Source of the DNA: a virus
Reading direction: 5' to 3' (one strand)
DNA: 64,000 bases
Virus record (IMG/VR): IMGVR_UViG_3300028393_000062
Span: 1 to 64,000 of that record
Part shown: positions 34,204 to 42,410 of the stretch, piece after piece
How positions within the stretch are numbered: the stretch's first letter is position 1
How the letters are laid out: every line of letters begins with the position of its first letter
Notes under the pieces: generated by a model
Told to the model about the DNA's origin: nothing
Database searches by the model: none
What the model saw: the letters and a program-made list of their open reading frames with translations, nothing else
Position numbers and translations under genes: made by a program

Positions 34204-35217
34204 TTATTTTGTGTGCTGTGGTAAAAACTGACGCTTGGTAGCTGGATCAATACTTGTCTGTCCAGCTTTGTCACCTGTACCAGAACCTACTGGGCCGGCA
34301 GTCTTTCCACCTTGTGGCCAGCCTGTTTCTTTCTTAGCATAACCTTTAGTATGAGCACCTGGCTTGCTGTTAGCTTCCCACTCTTTACCAGTAAACTGCT
34401 CACCCTTTTCTGGGTTAATGCCTTTGCTTACTTTTGGAGGAGTTGTTCCAGTGTTAGTACCTTCAGCAGTACCTTTTCCACCTAGGATGTTACCAGCATT
34501 GGCGCCTGTTGTAGGCTTGCCTTTACCAGAACTAACTGGGCTCTTACCTGCGGATGGCTTGCTTTGGCGTTCGCCAGTTCCGGCACCTGCGTCATCACCG
34601 TCAGTCTTTTGAGCAGTACCATAGTTATGGCCAACTTTCTCAACGTACTCACGTGTCATACGACGACCTTCCATGAAGCCCATTCCTTCGTCTTCATCTT
34701 CTTCGTCGCCAAATTCTTCTTCGCCGTGTTCTTCACCATCCATACCCATTTCAGCTTCTTCGCCGCCTTGAGCACGTTCTAATTCAGCAAACGCAGCTTC
34801 TAGTTCTTCAATAGCATTCTTAATGTCCATGATCGCAGTGTCTTCTTGACCTTCATGATCGTGTTCATCATCCATACCATCGTGTTCTGGAGCATCAAAG
34901 TTGTCGCCGTCGGCGGAAATTTCTCCACCAAAGTCATCTGTGGCATCACCTGTTTCATCAGCATCCATCATATATGAATCTTCTAGATCCATACTTTCGT
35001 CTTGTTGATCTTCGTCGTCTTCTTCTTTAGACTCATCCATTTCTCTTTCTTCGTCATCCATGGACTCGTCCATGTCCTCATCTGCTTCTTCTTCAGCGAT
35101 AAGGTTTTCATAAATCTCTCTAGACTTCTCTACAACGATTTCGTGGAAAAGTTCATTTGCTTTTTCATGATCTTCGTTGACTAGAAAGTCTAACAATTGT
35201 TCAAATTTTGTTGACAT
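34204..35217 (-). CDS. Acidic prohead core protein (gp67/gp68-like)
   Basis: A 337-residue protein of three parts. The N-terminus (about 1-40) is a helix resembling the gp67 start (ANELFHEIVVEKSREIYENL). Next comes an extremely acidic tract (about 41-180, dominated by D, E and M). The third part, about 190-337, is Gly/Thr/Lys-rich and probably disordered (SKPSAGKSPVSSGKGKPTTG). T4 gp67 is only 80 residues but has the same helix-plus-acidic design and the same position before gene 21. The long basic tail makes this protein bipolar, so it may bridge the core and DNA or the shell (inferred). AGGAGA lies before the ATG, and the 183-bp leader region holds two hairpins. Confidence 0.7.
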   Translation of the reverse strand: MSTKFEQLLDFLVNEDHEKANELFHEIVVEKSREIYENLIAEEEADEDMDESMDDEEREMDESKEEDDEDQQDESMDLEDSYMMDADETGDATDDFGGEISADGDNFDAPEHDGMDDEHDHEGQEDTAIMDIKNAIEELEAAFAELERAQGGEEAEMGMDGEEHGEEEFGDEEDEDEGMGFMEGRRMTREYVEKVGHNYGTAQKTDGDDAGAGTGERQSKPSAGKSPVSSGKGKPTTGANAGNILGGKGTAEGTNTGTTPPKVSKGINPEKGEQFTGKEWEANSKPGAHTKGYAKKETGWPQGGKTAGPVGSGTGDKAGQTSIDPATKRQFLPQHTK

Positions 35218-35264
35218 AATATTAATTTCTCCTATAAGGGTAGCGGCAAGGCTGTGTTGTATTT

Positions 35265-35286
35265 ACACGGTAGAAGAATTCCGTGT
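35265..35286. promoter_or_regulatory. Hairpin in leader of prohead core gene
   Basis: A perfect 6-bp stem ACACGG/CCGTGT around a 10-nt loop, about 50 bp before the ATG at 35217. There is no T run, so it is not an intrinsic terminator. Confidence 0.5.
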
Positions 35287-35293
35287 GCGTAAT

Positions 35294-35319
35294 AGGCTGA
35301 AAACCGGGGGTTTTGGCCT
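35294..35319. promoter_or_regulatory. Two-part hairpin in leader of prohead core gene
   Basis: An inner stem AAAACC/GGTTTT with a 3-nt loop, capped by an outer AGGC/GCCT stem, adjacent to the 35265-35286 hairpin. No T run follows on either strand, so a leader-RNA structure is more likely than a terminator. The remainder of 35320-35400 is AT-rich with only a weak ACTAAATA box. Confidence 0.5.
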
Positions 35320-35400
35320 TAAAGTGACAGAGTTTAACTCTATATTGACTGTTTTTTGTTAAAAATATTTAGTTTTATAAAGTACGAGTAATAGTATACG

Positions 35401-36009
35401 TTATTTACGACAAATGTATTGTCTATCATAATGAAGTTGATCAACTAATTGATCGCCATTTAAATAGACCGAATACCCTACTTGAACTATTAATTTATAT
35501 ACTTCTATCAAATCAATTGGATGATGTGTTTCTAAAGATATTAAAATATTATTATTTTTTAAAGTTTCTTGAGCACCTTCTAATACATATTGTTCAGCAG
35601 TTTCTACATCAATTTTCATTCCAGTAATATTTGTTATATTATGGATAGCACAATATTCGTCTATTGTGATTGTATCAACTTCTTCATAATTTTCAGATTC
35701 GTGAGTTGTACTTACATTAACAAGACCTAAATTTATAGTAAATCCTCCCCAATCTGATCCTACTTCATATTTTGGACCGTATAACTTTACTTTACTATTG
35801 CTGTTTGATACTGCAATTTTTTCTGTAACAACATTATCTAAACCAGTTACGGCATTTACTAAAGTTCCGTAAGTCAGCTTGGAAGGTTCAAATGCATAAA
35901 CTTTTGTAGCTTTTGTTGCCATGCGGGGAGTATAATAACCTACACTTGCGCCAATATCAAAAAATACTCCAGGTAGAGCAGTGTCAATCATATATTGATT
36001 AGTATCCAT
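35401..36009 (-). CDS. FkbM-family SAM-dependent methyltransferase
   Basis: A 202-residue class I methyltransferase. SAM-binding motif I is FFDIGASVGYYT (residues 16-27), with an acidic FEPS at about 41. The FkbM hallmark appears as MKIDVETAEQYVLEGA (family pattern KxDVEGxE). ISLETHH follows near the C-terminus. FkbM enzymes usually O-methylate sugars or similar hydroxyl groups. It lies inside the head cassette, between the 36021-36266 gene and the acidic core protein, with AAGGATAATT before the ATG and 11 bp from its neighbour. No T4 head-assembly step needs it, so this is an accessory gene inserted into a conserved operon. Candidate substrates are host surface glycans or a phage or host small molecule; none is shown by the sequence. 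Confidence 0.88.
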   Translation of the reverse strand: MDTNQYMIDTALPGVFFDIGASVGYYTPRMATKATKVYAFEPSKLTYGTLVNAVTGLDNVVTEKIAVSNSNSKVKLYGPKYEVGSDWGGFTINLGLVNVSTTHESENYEEVDTITIDEYCAIHNITNITGMKIDVETAEQYVLEGAQETLKNNNILISLETHHPIDLIEVYKLIVQVGYSVYLNGDQLVDQLHYDRQYICRK

Positions 36010-36020
36010 AATTATCCTTA

Positions 36021-36266
36021 TTACATTTGTGCTGCTTCAGGAGGAGGAGCAGCATACATTTTTCTAACTAAACCAAGTTCTTCCCTATGTTCTTTATCAT
36101 GAGCCTCACTAGCCTTACGAATATCGTTAATCATTTTTAAAGTCAAACGAGTCTTTCTTAAATCTTTTTGTTTAAGAATACTGGTATCGTGTTGGCTTTG
36201 ATAGCGATTATCTTCTTCTGGACCTGCTTGATCTCTGTCAAAATAAAGGAATTCTCTTAGTATCAT
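36021..36266 (-). CDS. Small charged protein after the portal gene
   Basis: An 81-residue, strongly charged, helical protein (MILREFLYFDRDQAGPEEDN...; KDLRKTRLTLKMINDIRKAS). I recall similar small ORFs directly following the portal gene in non-enteric T4-like phages; no function is established that I can name. Position suggests a prohead-core or portal-assembly helper, taking the place of T4 genes 67/68. A CATAAATA late box overlaps the portal stop codon and ends only 5 bp before this ATG. No Shine-Dalgarno sequence intervenes, which points to an almost leaderless late transcript or to coupling from gene 20. Confidence 0.65.
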   Translation of the reverse strand: MILREFLYFDRDQAGPEEDNRYQSQHDTSILKQKDLRKTRLTLKMINDIRKASEAHDKEHREELGLVRKMYAAPPPEAAQM

Positions 36267-36271
36267 ACGAG

Positions 36272-36279
36272 TATTTATG
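36272..36279 (-). promoter_or_regulatory. Late promoter box CATAAATA, 5 bp from a start codon
   Basis: The minus strand reads CATAAATA, CTCGT, ATG. The box overlaps the stop codon of gene 20. With T4 late geometry, transcription would begin at or beside the ATG. Confidence 0.45.
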
Positions 36280-38032
36280 CAGGAGCGCCTTCGCCGCCAG
36301 GTGCAGCACCTGGGCTTCCGCCAGCAGTTGGCACCGGGCTTGCACCTTCATCTCCCTCGTCCCCTGCCATATTTTCTTCTGGAGTGGGTGCACTTAATCC
36401 GCCAATATCTCCAGCCATATTGTTGGCAGTGATACCTGCACTACGAAGTTCACTTGAAGCACTTAGATATTGATCTTCGTCAACATTTTCTTCTTTCCAC
36501 TGTGTTTCGTTTTGTGCAATTTCTTCTCTTGTTAATCCCAAGAATCGTTCCAAAGCAAAACGTTTACTGACGAAAGGTACAGCAACCATAGTGTTAAAAG
36601 TATTAACACGAGCGGTATCCATTTCCGCTTGTCTATAGGATGCAAAGTTTTGCGGAGGATTAAACTTGATATCAAATATGTTGCTGTCAACGTTGATTCC
36701 TTTGCTATGAATGTACAATTTGAATTCAGTGTCAAAGGGCTCGTTAATTAATGATTGTAGTCGCTCGCAATATTTGTTGAAACGTAATTCCTGAATAAAG
36801 GCTGTTCCAACTCGTCCGTCATTAAAGTTGCTTCCTCCATCGTCGCTGCCAGTTGGTAAGTAACTACTAGGGATACGAAGAGCCCTAAATAACTTATTAG
36901 TAAAATAACGAAGGTCATCAATTTCTCCTAAGTTTTGTCCACCTTGTAGCAATGTAACATCACTACCTCGGCCTTCAGCAGTACGTGGGAAGAAATAATC
37001 TTCGTTGATACTTAATGGATTATAACTAGCGTCAATTAAACTTTGACCGCCGCCGCCCATACTGGGAATACGGCGTTGGTTAATTTCATTTTTTACACGC
37101 TCAACAAAGCTCATTGCCAAGTGACTGGGCATATTGCCCACATCAATATGGAAAATTCTACGCTCTGGCGCACGTTGTATACGATAGATTAGAATAGCAT
37201 CTTCTAACAATTCTTTTTGTTTGAATACTTTGAAGATACTTTCCATCAAACTATTACCAAATGGATAGTTGTTGTCCAAGCCTTCACTCATAGAGATATG
37301 AATAACGTGGCGTGCATCAATAGCATATTGATTTTGATTTTCAGCAAATCTGCCACCAGCAGCAGTTGTTGGAAATGAACCAGTCATTCCTCTGCCGCCG
37401 CCTGCGCCGCCTTGGCCACTGCTATATGCGCCTCCGAACTGACTACCGCCACCACTTTGATTACTAGGTTGAATAGCAGTTGTACTCAATGCTTCAAAGT
37501 TAGGATTAAAATCACGAATCATATATTGTTCAGGCTTTTTGCCTTCTGATTCGTTTACAATAATTTTATCTACTTTAGCCGGATCTACATACATCCAAGC
37601 CTGTGTTTCTGGGTCACGGACAAAGAAACTATCACCAAACTTAAATGCATTTCGTACGATTTTAAACATACGAATAGGGAATTTGTTTAACTTACACCAC
37701 TGTTGTAGATACTTTTTAATGATCTTAATTTCAGTTGTAGTGGCTTGTTCTTTAAATTTAATTTGAAATGGAGTTCCGTTTTCTTCATTTAATTGGCAGC
37801 AAAACTCTGCTAAAATATCAAATGCAGCATTAACTTCACTGTCGCTATCCATAGTATCGTACTGACCATAACGTTCTAATCTGTTGGGATGTCCAGCATA
37901 AACGTCAGGCAAGTAACTGCTATAATTCGAACGGCTTGGATTATTGCCACTCATATTCATACTGGCAGAGCCACTGATAGGGCTCATTTTGCCTGCTAAA
38001 TTAACAGGCGTGAAATATTTTTTCCAACTCAA
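36275..38032 (-). CDS. 20: Portal vertex protein gp20
   Basis: Dodecameric portal through which DNA is packaged and ejected, and the initiator of prohead assembly. The 585-residue protein (T4 has 524) has SDSEVNAAFDILAEFCC, IYRIQRAPERRIFHIDVGNM, FPRTAEGRGSDVTLLQGG, NLGEIDDLRYFTNKLFRAL and RIPSSYL, all strong gp20 signatures. A Gly/Ser-rich loop near residues 200-230 and an acidic/Pro/Gly C-terminal tail are extra. The start is TTG at 38032: GGAGA lies 7 bp upstream and no in-frame ATG fits better (the next Met is about 14 residues in). An exact TATAAATA late box lies 23 bp upstream (38056-38063). It heads the head cassette. Confidence 0.95.
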   Translation of the reverse strand: MSWKKYFTPVNLAGKMSPISGSASMNMSGNNPSRSNYSSYLPDVYAGHPNRLERYGQYDTMDSDSEVNAAFDILAEFCCQLNEENGTPFQIKFKEQATTTEIKIIKKYLQQWCKLNKFPIRMFKIVRNAFKFGDSFFVRDPETQAWMYVDPAKVDKIIVNESEGKKPEQYMIRDFNPNFEALSTTAIQPSNQSGGGSQFGGAYSSGQGGAGGGRGMTGSFPTTAAGGRFAENQNQYAIDARHVIHISMSEGLDNNYPFGNSLMESIFKVFKQKELLEDAILIYRIQRAPERRIFHIDVGNMPSHLAMSFVERVKNEINQRRIPSMGGGGQSLIDASYNPLSINEDYFFPRTAEGRGSDVTLLQGGQNLGEIDDLRYFTNKLFRALRIPSSYLPTGSDDGGSNFNDGRVGTAFIQELRFNKYCERLQSLINEPFDTEFKLYIHSKGINVDSNIFDIKFNPPQNFASYRQAEMDTARVNTFNTMVAVPFVSKRFALERFLGLTREEIAQNETQWKEENVDEDQYLSASSELRSAGITANNMAGDIGGLSAPTPEENMAGDEGDEGASPVPTAGGSPGAAPGGEGAPA

Positions 38033-38055
38033 AGTAGATTCTCCGACTTATACGT

Positions 38056-38063
38056 TATTTATA
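38056..38063 (-). promoter_or_regulatory. T4-type late promoter box TATAAATA
   Basis: An exact TATAAATA on the minus strand 23 bp before the TTG start of gene 20, in the 58-bp gap after the tape-measure-like gene. Probably the main late promoter of the head cassette. Confidence 0.7.
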
Positions 38064-38090
38064 GACTTAGTACAGTGGCAGCATATTTCA

Positions 38091-40319
38091 TCAACGGCTA
38101 CCTAATCCGTTAGGGTAAGCAGATCTGCCAGTCCCTTGAGGAGTGTTAATTATTACAGGCTGCTGCGGATTATTTTTACTCTCTTCGTAGTGTTCTTGTG
38201 CTTGTTTTAATCGACGATCGGCAATTGCATTTGCAATTTGCTGTTCCGCGTGCAGTTTCTGCAAAAGTTCTGCTTCAGGAGTTAATTCTTTTTTCTTCTT
38301 GTTGCTATCACTTTTTAGTGATGCGCCAATTGCATCCCAATTTTGAAATAATCCTACCCCAGCACCTAATGCGCCGCCCACCGCTGCGCCAACTAGATTT
38401 CCAATTACAGGAAAAACAGTTCCCAATTCTGCACCCAACGCTGCACCAGTTAATGCACTTGATGCGACATCTGTGTATGCTCCTGCTGTTGGGTGATCGT
38501 TTTCTTTCAAATAATTAGCACCCATACCGAGTCCTAAACCAGCTATTCCAGCACCAGCAATAACCCCTGGAGTTATTTTAGAATTATATCGTCTTCCGCC
38601 AGCGGCCTTTGCTTCTGCTTCAAGTCTTGCCGCACGTTCAGCGGCATTTTCTGGATATCGGCCATTTGCTGTTTCTCGTGAAAGACTGTTGCCCCCTGTT
38701 CCACTAAGACTACGTAGAACAATCACATACATAGGATTATTAATACTTCCCAAACTTGAAAATTTATTTAAAAAACTTGTTGCGCCAGCACTTAATGCTG
38801 AATCTGCTTTTCCGCGTAATTGTAAGTATTTCAAAGTGCCATAAAAAGCCAGCAATGCTCCACCTATTAGGTAAAATCTATCAGCAACTGTTTTTAAGAC
38901 AAGAGAAATTCCCTGCATAGGATAATACAATGCGCTCAGCAATGTATTGCCTATCTTCTTAAATTCCAATTCAGTATCAGCAGCAGTTTTAGCCTGTGAA
39001 TTATTTTGTGCAATTTGTTTACGAACAGTTGCTTCTAACTGTTTTGCACTGCCTTCGGCAGTGTCGGCACCTTGTTTTTGCAATTGTATAGCACGCAATC
39101 CGGCGCCGCTAACAGTTTGATTAGTATATGATAACACATCGCCAGCAGTGCCTATTCGATTGACCCCATCTACTACGCCTTCATTAAAATTTCCAAGTCC
39201 CCGTTCTACGCCTGCCAAAGTACCTGTAGCACTTCTTGCTTGATCCGCCATTTGGTATACACCGTTAGCGGCTTGTCCAAATATTCCAACAAATTGCCTA
39301 GCATCTTTAGTTATTGGAGGGAGCCCTGCTATCCTTGACATATATGCATCTTGGGCACCTGCAATACCAGACATTGCCGCTGCCTGCCTACCTACTTCAG
39401 CGCGAACTTTTTGTTCTTCTGTCATATTAGACAGTACTCGTTGATAAGCAGCGTTTGCAGCCGCTTTCTTTTGTTCTTCTTCTTGTTGTTTTCTACTGAT
39501 ACCACTAAGTTGGGTTAGTTTATCAAGTTCAGTAAGATATTCACCTGTTGCTGCGGTAATGCCATTAGTGTTTAATAATTCTTCTTTTGATCTCCCACCA
39601 GTAGCATTTATAAATGATAACATCCCTTTGCTGACATCTTCAGTAGAATATCCCAGAGATAAAAGTTTTGAACCAACTTCACTAGTAATCAATGAATTAT
39701 TCAAAATTGCAAATGAGCGAACTCCGTCATCAACTGTACCGCCCATCTTTGCAAATGTAGTGCCATTATTTCTTACAATTTCAGTAAATTCTTTTAGCGA
39801 CAAGTATGAATTTGAAGCAGCCAATCGCATATCATAAAGACTTCCGCTAAAATTTGCACCCACAGAAGTTAATTCTCGATACGATGCTATGCTTGTTTCT
39901 TGAAATTTGGCAAGGGCTGAAAATGCGTTAAGAACATACTCAATTCTTTGAGGAAACAAACTGGCCATGGATCCTAGAACACTGCTAAGGCCTGCAGATC
40001 CTTCAATCAATTTTCCAGTAACACTCATCAAAGACATGAAAGTAACTTTCAATTCTTTTGTTTGTTCTTTGGCATTAGATAATTCATCCCCGGCCTGTTT
40101 ACTGTTGGTTGTTACAGAGGTTAATCCCTGACCAACTTGTGCCACAGTAGCAGGATCAAGTCCTGCTTTGGAGGCCAACGACATGGCACTTTTTATACCT
40201 TCTTCAGTTTTAGCAGTGGCTGCTAACAAAGCTCGAAGAGTTGCTTCCGTAGCAGCATTGTTAAGGGACACATCCTTAATTCCATCTGCTCCAACTATTT
40301 GTCCAGTAACTGTTGCCAT
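38091..40319 (-). CDS. Putative tail tape-measure protein
   Basis: A 742-residue protein with long helical, Ala/Ser-rich regions in the N-terminal 450 residues. Charged helices (LSGISRKQQEEEQKKAAANA) are followed by hydrophobic stretches near residues 470-500 (LLSALYYPMQGISLVL, FYLIGGALLAFYG) and a Gly/Ala-rich hydrophobic block near 585-660 (AGIAGLGLGMG, NLVGAAVGGALGAGVGLF). The C-terminus is charged. This layout fits tape-measure proteins, which fill the tail tube and may contact the host membrane. T4 gp29 is about 590 residues, so this would imply a somewhat longer tail. There is no clear gp29 sequence signature that I can point to, hence moderate confidence. It is divergent from the gp26-like gene, with late boxes on both strands between them. 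Confidence 0.6.
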   Translation of the reverse strand: MATVTGQIVGADGIKDVSLNNAATEATLRALLAATAKTEEGIKSAMSLASKAGLDPATVAQVGQGLTSVTTNSKQAGDELSNAKEQTKELKVTFMSLMSVTGKLIEGSAGLSSVLGSMASLFPQRIEYVLNAFSALAKFQETSIASYRELTSVGANFSGSLYDMRLAASNSYLSLKEFTEIVRNNGTTFAKMGGTVDDGVRSFAILNNSLITSEVGSKLLSLGYSTEDVSKGMLSFINATGGRSKEELLNTNGITAATGEYLTELDKLTQLSGISRKQQEEEQKKAAANAAYQRVLSNMTEEQKVRAEVGRQAAAMSGIAGAQDAYMSRIAGLPPITKDARQFVGIFGQAANGVYQMADQARSATGTLAGVERGLGNFNEGVVDGVNRIGTAGDVLSYTNQTVSGAGLRAIQLQKQGADTAEGSAKQLEATVRKQIAQNNSQAKTAADTELEFKKIGNTLLSALYYPMQGISLVLKTVADRFYLIGGALLAFYGTLKYLQLRGKADSALSAGATSFLNKFSSLGSINNPMYVIVLRSLSGTGGNSLSRETANGRYPENAAERAARLEAEAKAAGGRRYNSKITPGVIAGAGIAGLGLGMGANYLKENDHPTAGAYTDVASSALTGAALGAELGTVFPVIGNLVGAAVGGALGAGVGLFQNWDAIGASLKSDSNKKKKELTPEAELLQKLHAEQQIANAIADRRLKQAQEHYEESKNNPQQPVIINTPQGTGRSAYPNGLGSR

Positions 40320-40343
40320 TGTTTTTCCCGAGTTTTCTGCGTA

Positions 40344-40351
40344 TATAAATA
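40344..40351 (+). promoter_or_regulatory. T4-type late promoter box TATAAATA (plus strand)
   Basis: An exact TATAAATA 54 bp before the GTG start at 40406. It faces the minus-strand box at 40386-40393, so the two transcripts would overlap at their 5' ends. Confidence 0.6.
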
Positions 40352-40385
40352 CTGTATAAGATAAAGATTATTCTTATCTACTAGT

Positions 40386-40393
40386 TATTTATT
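40386..40393 (-). promoter_or_regulatory. T4-type late promoter box AATAAATA (minus strand)
   Basis: The minus strand reads AATAAATA 66 bp before the ATG at 40319. It lies beyond the plus-strand box, giving crossed promoters for the divergent gene pair. Confidence 0.5.
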
Positions 40394-40405
40394 CGGAGAA
40401 ATTCT

Positions 40406-41302
40406 GTGCAACCAACCAATGTTCAATTCCCATCGTCTGCCGCATCATTGCCTATTTCAAATCCGCTGGCCATGTATATGCGTCAGCCTAAGATTTACTT
40501 TAGATTACCCAGCAGTGGAAATTTTTGGCCCAAAGGCAGCATTGAAATTCCAGAGACTGGACAGTTACCGGTATATTCAATGACTGCCAAAGATGAATTA
40601 TTATTGAATGTACCAGATGCATTAATGAATGGGCAAGCTGTTGTTGATGTAATACAAAACTGTATTCCCAGCATAAAAAATGCTTGGCAGGCTCCCAGTA
40701 TTGACATTGATGCCATGCTTATTGCCATTAGAATTGCAACATATGGAGAAATGATGGATACACCCGTGACATTTAAAAATGATATTGTAATGGATTATCA
40801 AATTGATCTGCGCACTGTATTAGATAATTTGATTCAATCCATATCCTGGGATAATGCAATAGAAATTAGTAGCGAACTTACTGTATTTGTCAAACCCCTC
40901 AACTATAAACAACTAACTGAATCGGCATTACAAAGTTTTGAAACTCAAAAAATTATGCAGTTGAGTAACAATGATTCAATAAGTGAAGATGAAAAAGTCA
41001 AAATGTTTAAAGAAAGTTTTGCTAAACTGACTAATTCTACAGTGGGTATGGTATCAGCTAGTATTAGTCATATTGACACATTACAGGGTAGTACAGATAA
41101 TCCCACTTTTATTAAAGATTTTATTGACAATGTGGACAAAGATGTTTTTAATAAAATTCAAAAACATTTAGATAAGTTAAAAGATATAAATTCTATCAAA
41201 CCAATGACTGTACCTGTAACTGATGAAATGCGAGAAAAAGGCATTTCAGGCGACTCAGTTGAAATTCCATTAGTTTTTGACGCATCAACTTTTTTCGTAT
41301 GA
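40406..41302 (+). CDS. 26: Baseplate hub/assembly protein gp26-like
   Basis: A 298-residue protein. The N-terminal part contains KIYFRLPSSGNFWPKGSIEI, YSMTAKDELLLNVPDALMNG, and CIPSIKNAWQAPSIDIDAML followed by AIRIATYG. This is the pattern of the T4 baseplate protein family that includes gp26 (LPSKG near the start, then xMTxKxE, then RxxxYG). T4 gp26 (about 208 residues) helps assemble the baseplate hub; the extra C-terminal helical region here is unassigned. The start is GTG, chosen because CGGAGAAA lies 5-6 bp upstream and the only nearby ATG is out of frame. It overlaps the next gene by 4 bp (ATGA-type), implying coupled translation. Confidence 0.7.
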   Translation: MQPTNVQFPSSAASLPISNPLAMYMRQPKIYFRLPSSGNFWPKGSIEIPETGQLPVYSMTAKDELLLNVPDALMNGQAVVDVIQNCIPSIKNAWQAPSIDIDAMLIAIRIATYGEMMDTPVTFKNDIVMDYQIDLRTVLDNLIQSISWDNAIEISSELTVFVKPLNYKQLTESALQSFETQKIMQLSNNDSISEDEKVKMFKESFAKLTNSTVGMVSASISHIDTLQGSTDNPTFIKDFIDNVDKDVFNKIQKHLDKLKDINSIKPMTVPVTDEMREKGISGDSVEIPLVFDASTFFV

Positions 41303-41526
41303 GGCTTTTGTATCTTGATGCTGCTGGTATTGAACGCATAGTAAAAGAATACGACAGCAATACAAGAGCCTTAAAAGAAGAATTATTAAGAATTTGCTGG
41401 TTTATGCGTGGCGGGATTGGTTACAACGACAGTCATATGCTGACCGTTGAAGAAAGAACTTTGATCAGCAAAATTGTAGAAAAGAATTTGGAAACCACAA
41501 AGGAAAGTGGTTTGCCTTTCTTTTAA
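41299..41526 (+). CDS. Small baseplate-assembly candidate (gp51 position)
   Basis: A 75-residue helical protein (MRLLYLDAAGIERIVKEYDS; then LRICWFMRGG; ending ETTKESGLPFF). It starts inside the last codons of the gp26-like gene, so the two are translated together. In T4-like phages a small gene after gene 26 is often annotated as gp51, a hub-assembly catalyst. The WFMRGG phrase reminds me of that short family, but I cannot confirm it and leave the symbol empty. Its stop overlaps the stop of the convergent 41523-42380 gene within the tetranucleotide TTAA. Confidence 0.6.
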   Translation: MRLLYLDAAGIERIVKEYDSNTRALKEELLRICWFMRGGIGYNDSHMLTVEERTLISKIVEKNLETTKESGLPFF

Positions 41527-42380
41527 AGAACAATTCCTAAGAAACGACTGAACCCTACATTTTCCATAGTTTTCTTTTCAGTATCCACTGCCTTTGCTTC
41601 ATTGTCTGCACGATCCAATCCGTCACGAATTGATTGACGTAGTGCAGGACCATTTTTTTCATCGTTGTATGTTGCTTTATAATATTCAACTATTGTTTCT
41701 GCATTAATTACAGGAGCATTTCCAGTAGATACCGATTGTGCCCCTGTATCAAATGAGGGGATGCCTTGGTTTGAAGGCTGACCACTTACACTATTTGATG
41801 CTGTTTGATTGCCCATAGTCGAAGGCTGTCCAGCAGGTTGAGAAGTTTGTTGTTGTGATTGAGCAACTGCTGAAAAGATATCATTAAGTTGTTGTTTGTT
41901 TAATGGGGAATTTTCTTGTATTTTTGAGAGTTTGTCTTCATTCATGCCAGGAATACCTCTAGATCCAAATTTCTGAGGCACAGGTTCCTCTTTTGGAGGT
42001 TTAGGCGTCATACCTGCTTGAGCAGTTTGTGCAGCCTTTTTAAATTTTTGTTGTTGTGTTTGCGAAGCTGCTGATGATGTTGTAGTATCTACTTCTGTAG
42101 GTAATTTGGAACGAGCAGCATCAATAGCACGAGATCCGTATCCCAGTTGTTTAAGAAATTCAATAACAGAATCACTATCTGATGTCTTATTGTGTTGTTT
42201 TAACCAATATGTAAATTTAGTTAGCATTTGAGACACAGTACTACTTTGTTGATAAACATTTTTCGCACCCTGCACGGAGCCTTTGACGTTTCCAACAACT
42301 TTTCCTATTCCTTGGCTAACACCTGCAAGGCTTATTTCATCTAGAGATAGATCTTCGAGTATAATGTCATTAAGTTTCAT
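41523..42380 (-). CDS. Hypothetical late protein, low-complexity
   Basis: A 285-residue protein with no recognised family. The first 25 residues (MKLNDIILEDLSLDEISLAG) form an acidic helix of the kind found at the start of several phage internal or scaffold-associated proteins. The middle is Gln/Ser/Pro-rich (TTSSAASQTQQQ; QSQQQTSQPAGQPS) and probably disordered. The C-terminus is helical and charged. The family is not identifiable by eye. A CATAAATA late box (42403-42410) lies 22 bp upstream, so it is expressed late although it sits beside the early-type 46/47/55 cluster. A virion-internal or assembly role is possible but unproven. Confidence 0.6.
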   Translation of the reverse strand: MKLNDIILEDLSLDEISLAGVSQGIGKVVGNVKGSVQGAKNVYQQSSTVSQMLTKFTYWLKQHNKTSDSDSVIEFLKQLGYGSRAIDAARSKLPTEVDTTTSSAASQTQQQKFKKAAQTAQAGMTPKPPKEEPVPQKFGSRGIPGMNEDKLSKIQENSPLNKQQLNDIFSAVAQSQQQTSQPAGQPSTMGNQTASNSVSGQPSNQGIPSFDTGAQSVSTGNAPVINAETIVEYYKATYNDEKNGPALRQSIRDGLDRADNEAKAVDTEKKTMENVGFSRFLGIVL

Positions 42381-42402
42381 GGGTATTCCAAATTTGATAT
42401 TT

Positions 42403-42410
42403 TATTTATG
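42403..42410 (-). promoter_or_regulatory. T4-type late promoter box CATAAATA
   Basis: The minus strand reads CATAAATAA 22 bp before the ATG at 42380 and 5 bp beyond the perfect hairpin at 42416-42435. It separates the late gene from the structured stretch. Confidence 0.6.

Noticed and set aside
35294-35319. Intrinsic terminator in the prohead core leader
   Set aside because: The stem is good but no T run follows on either strand, so it was listed as a leader hairpin instead.
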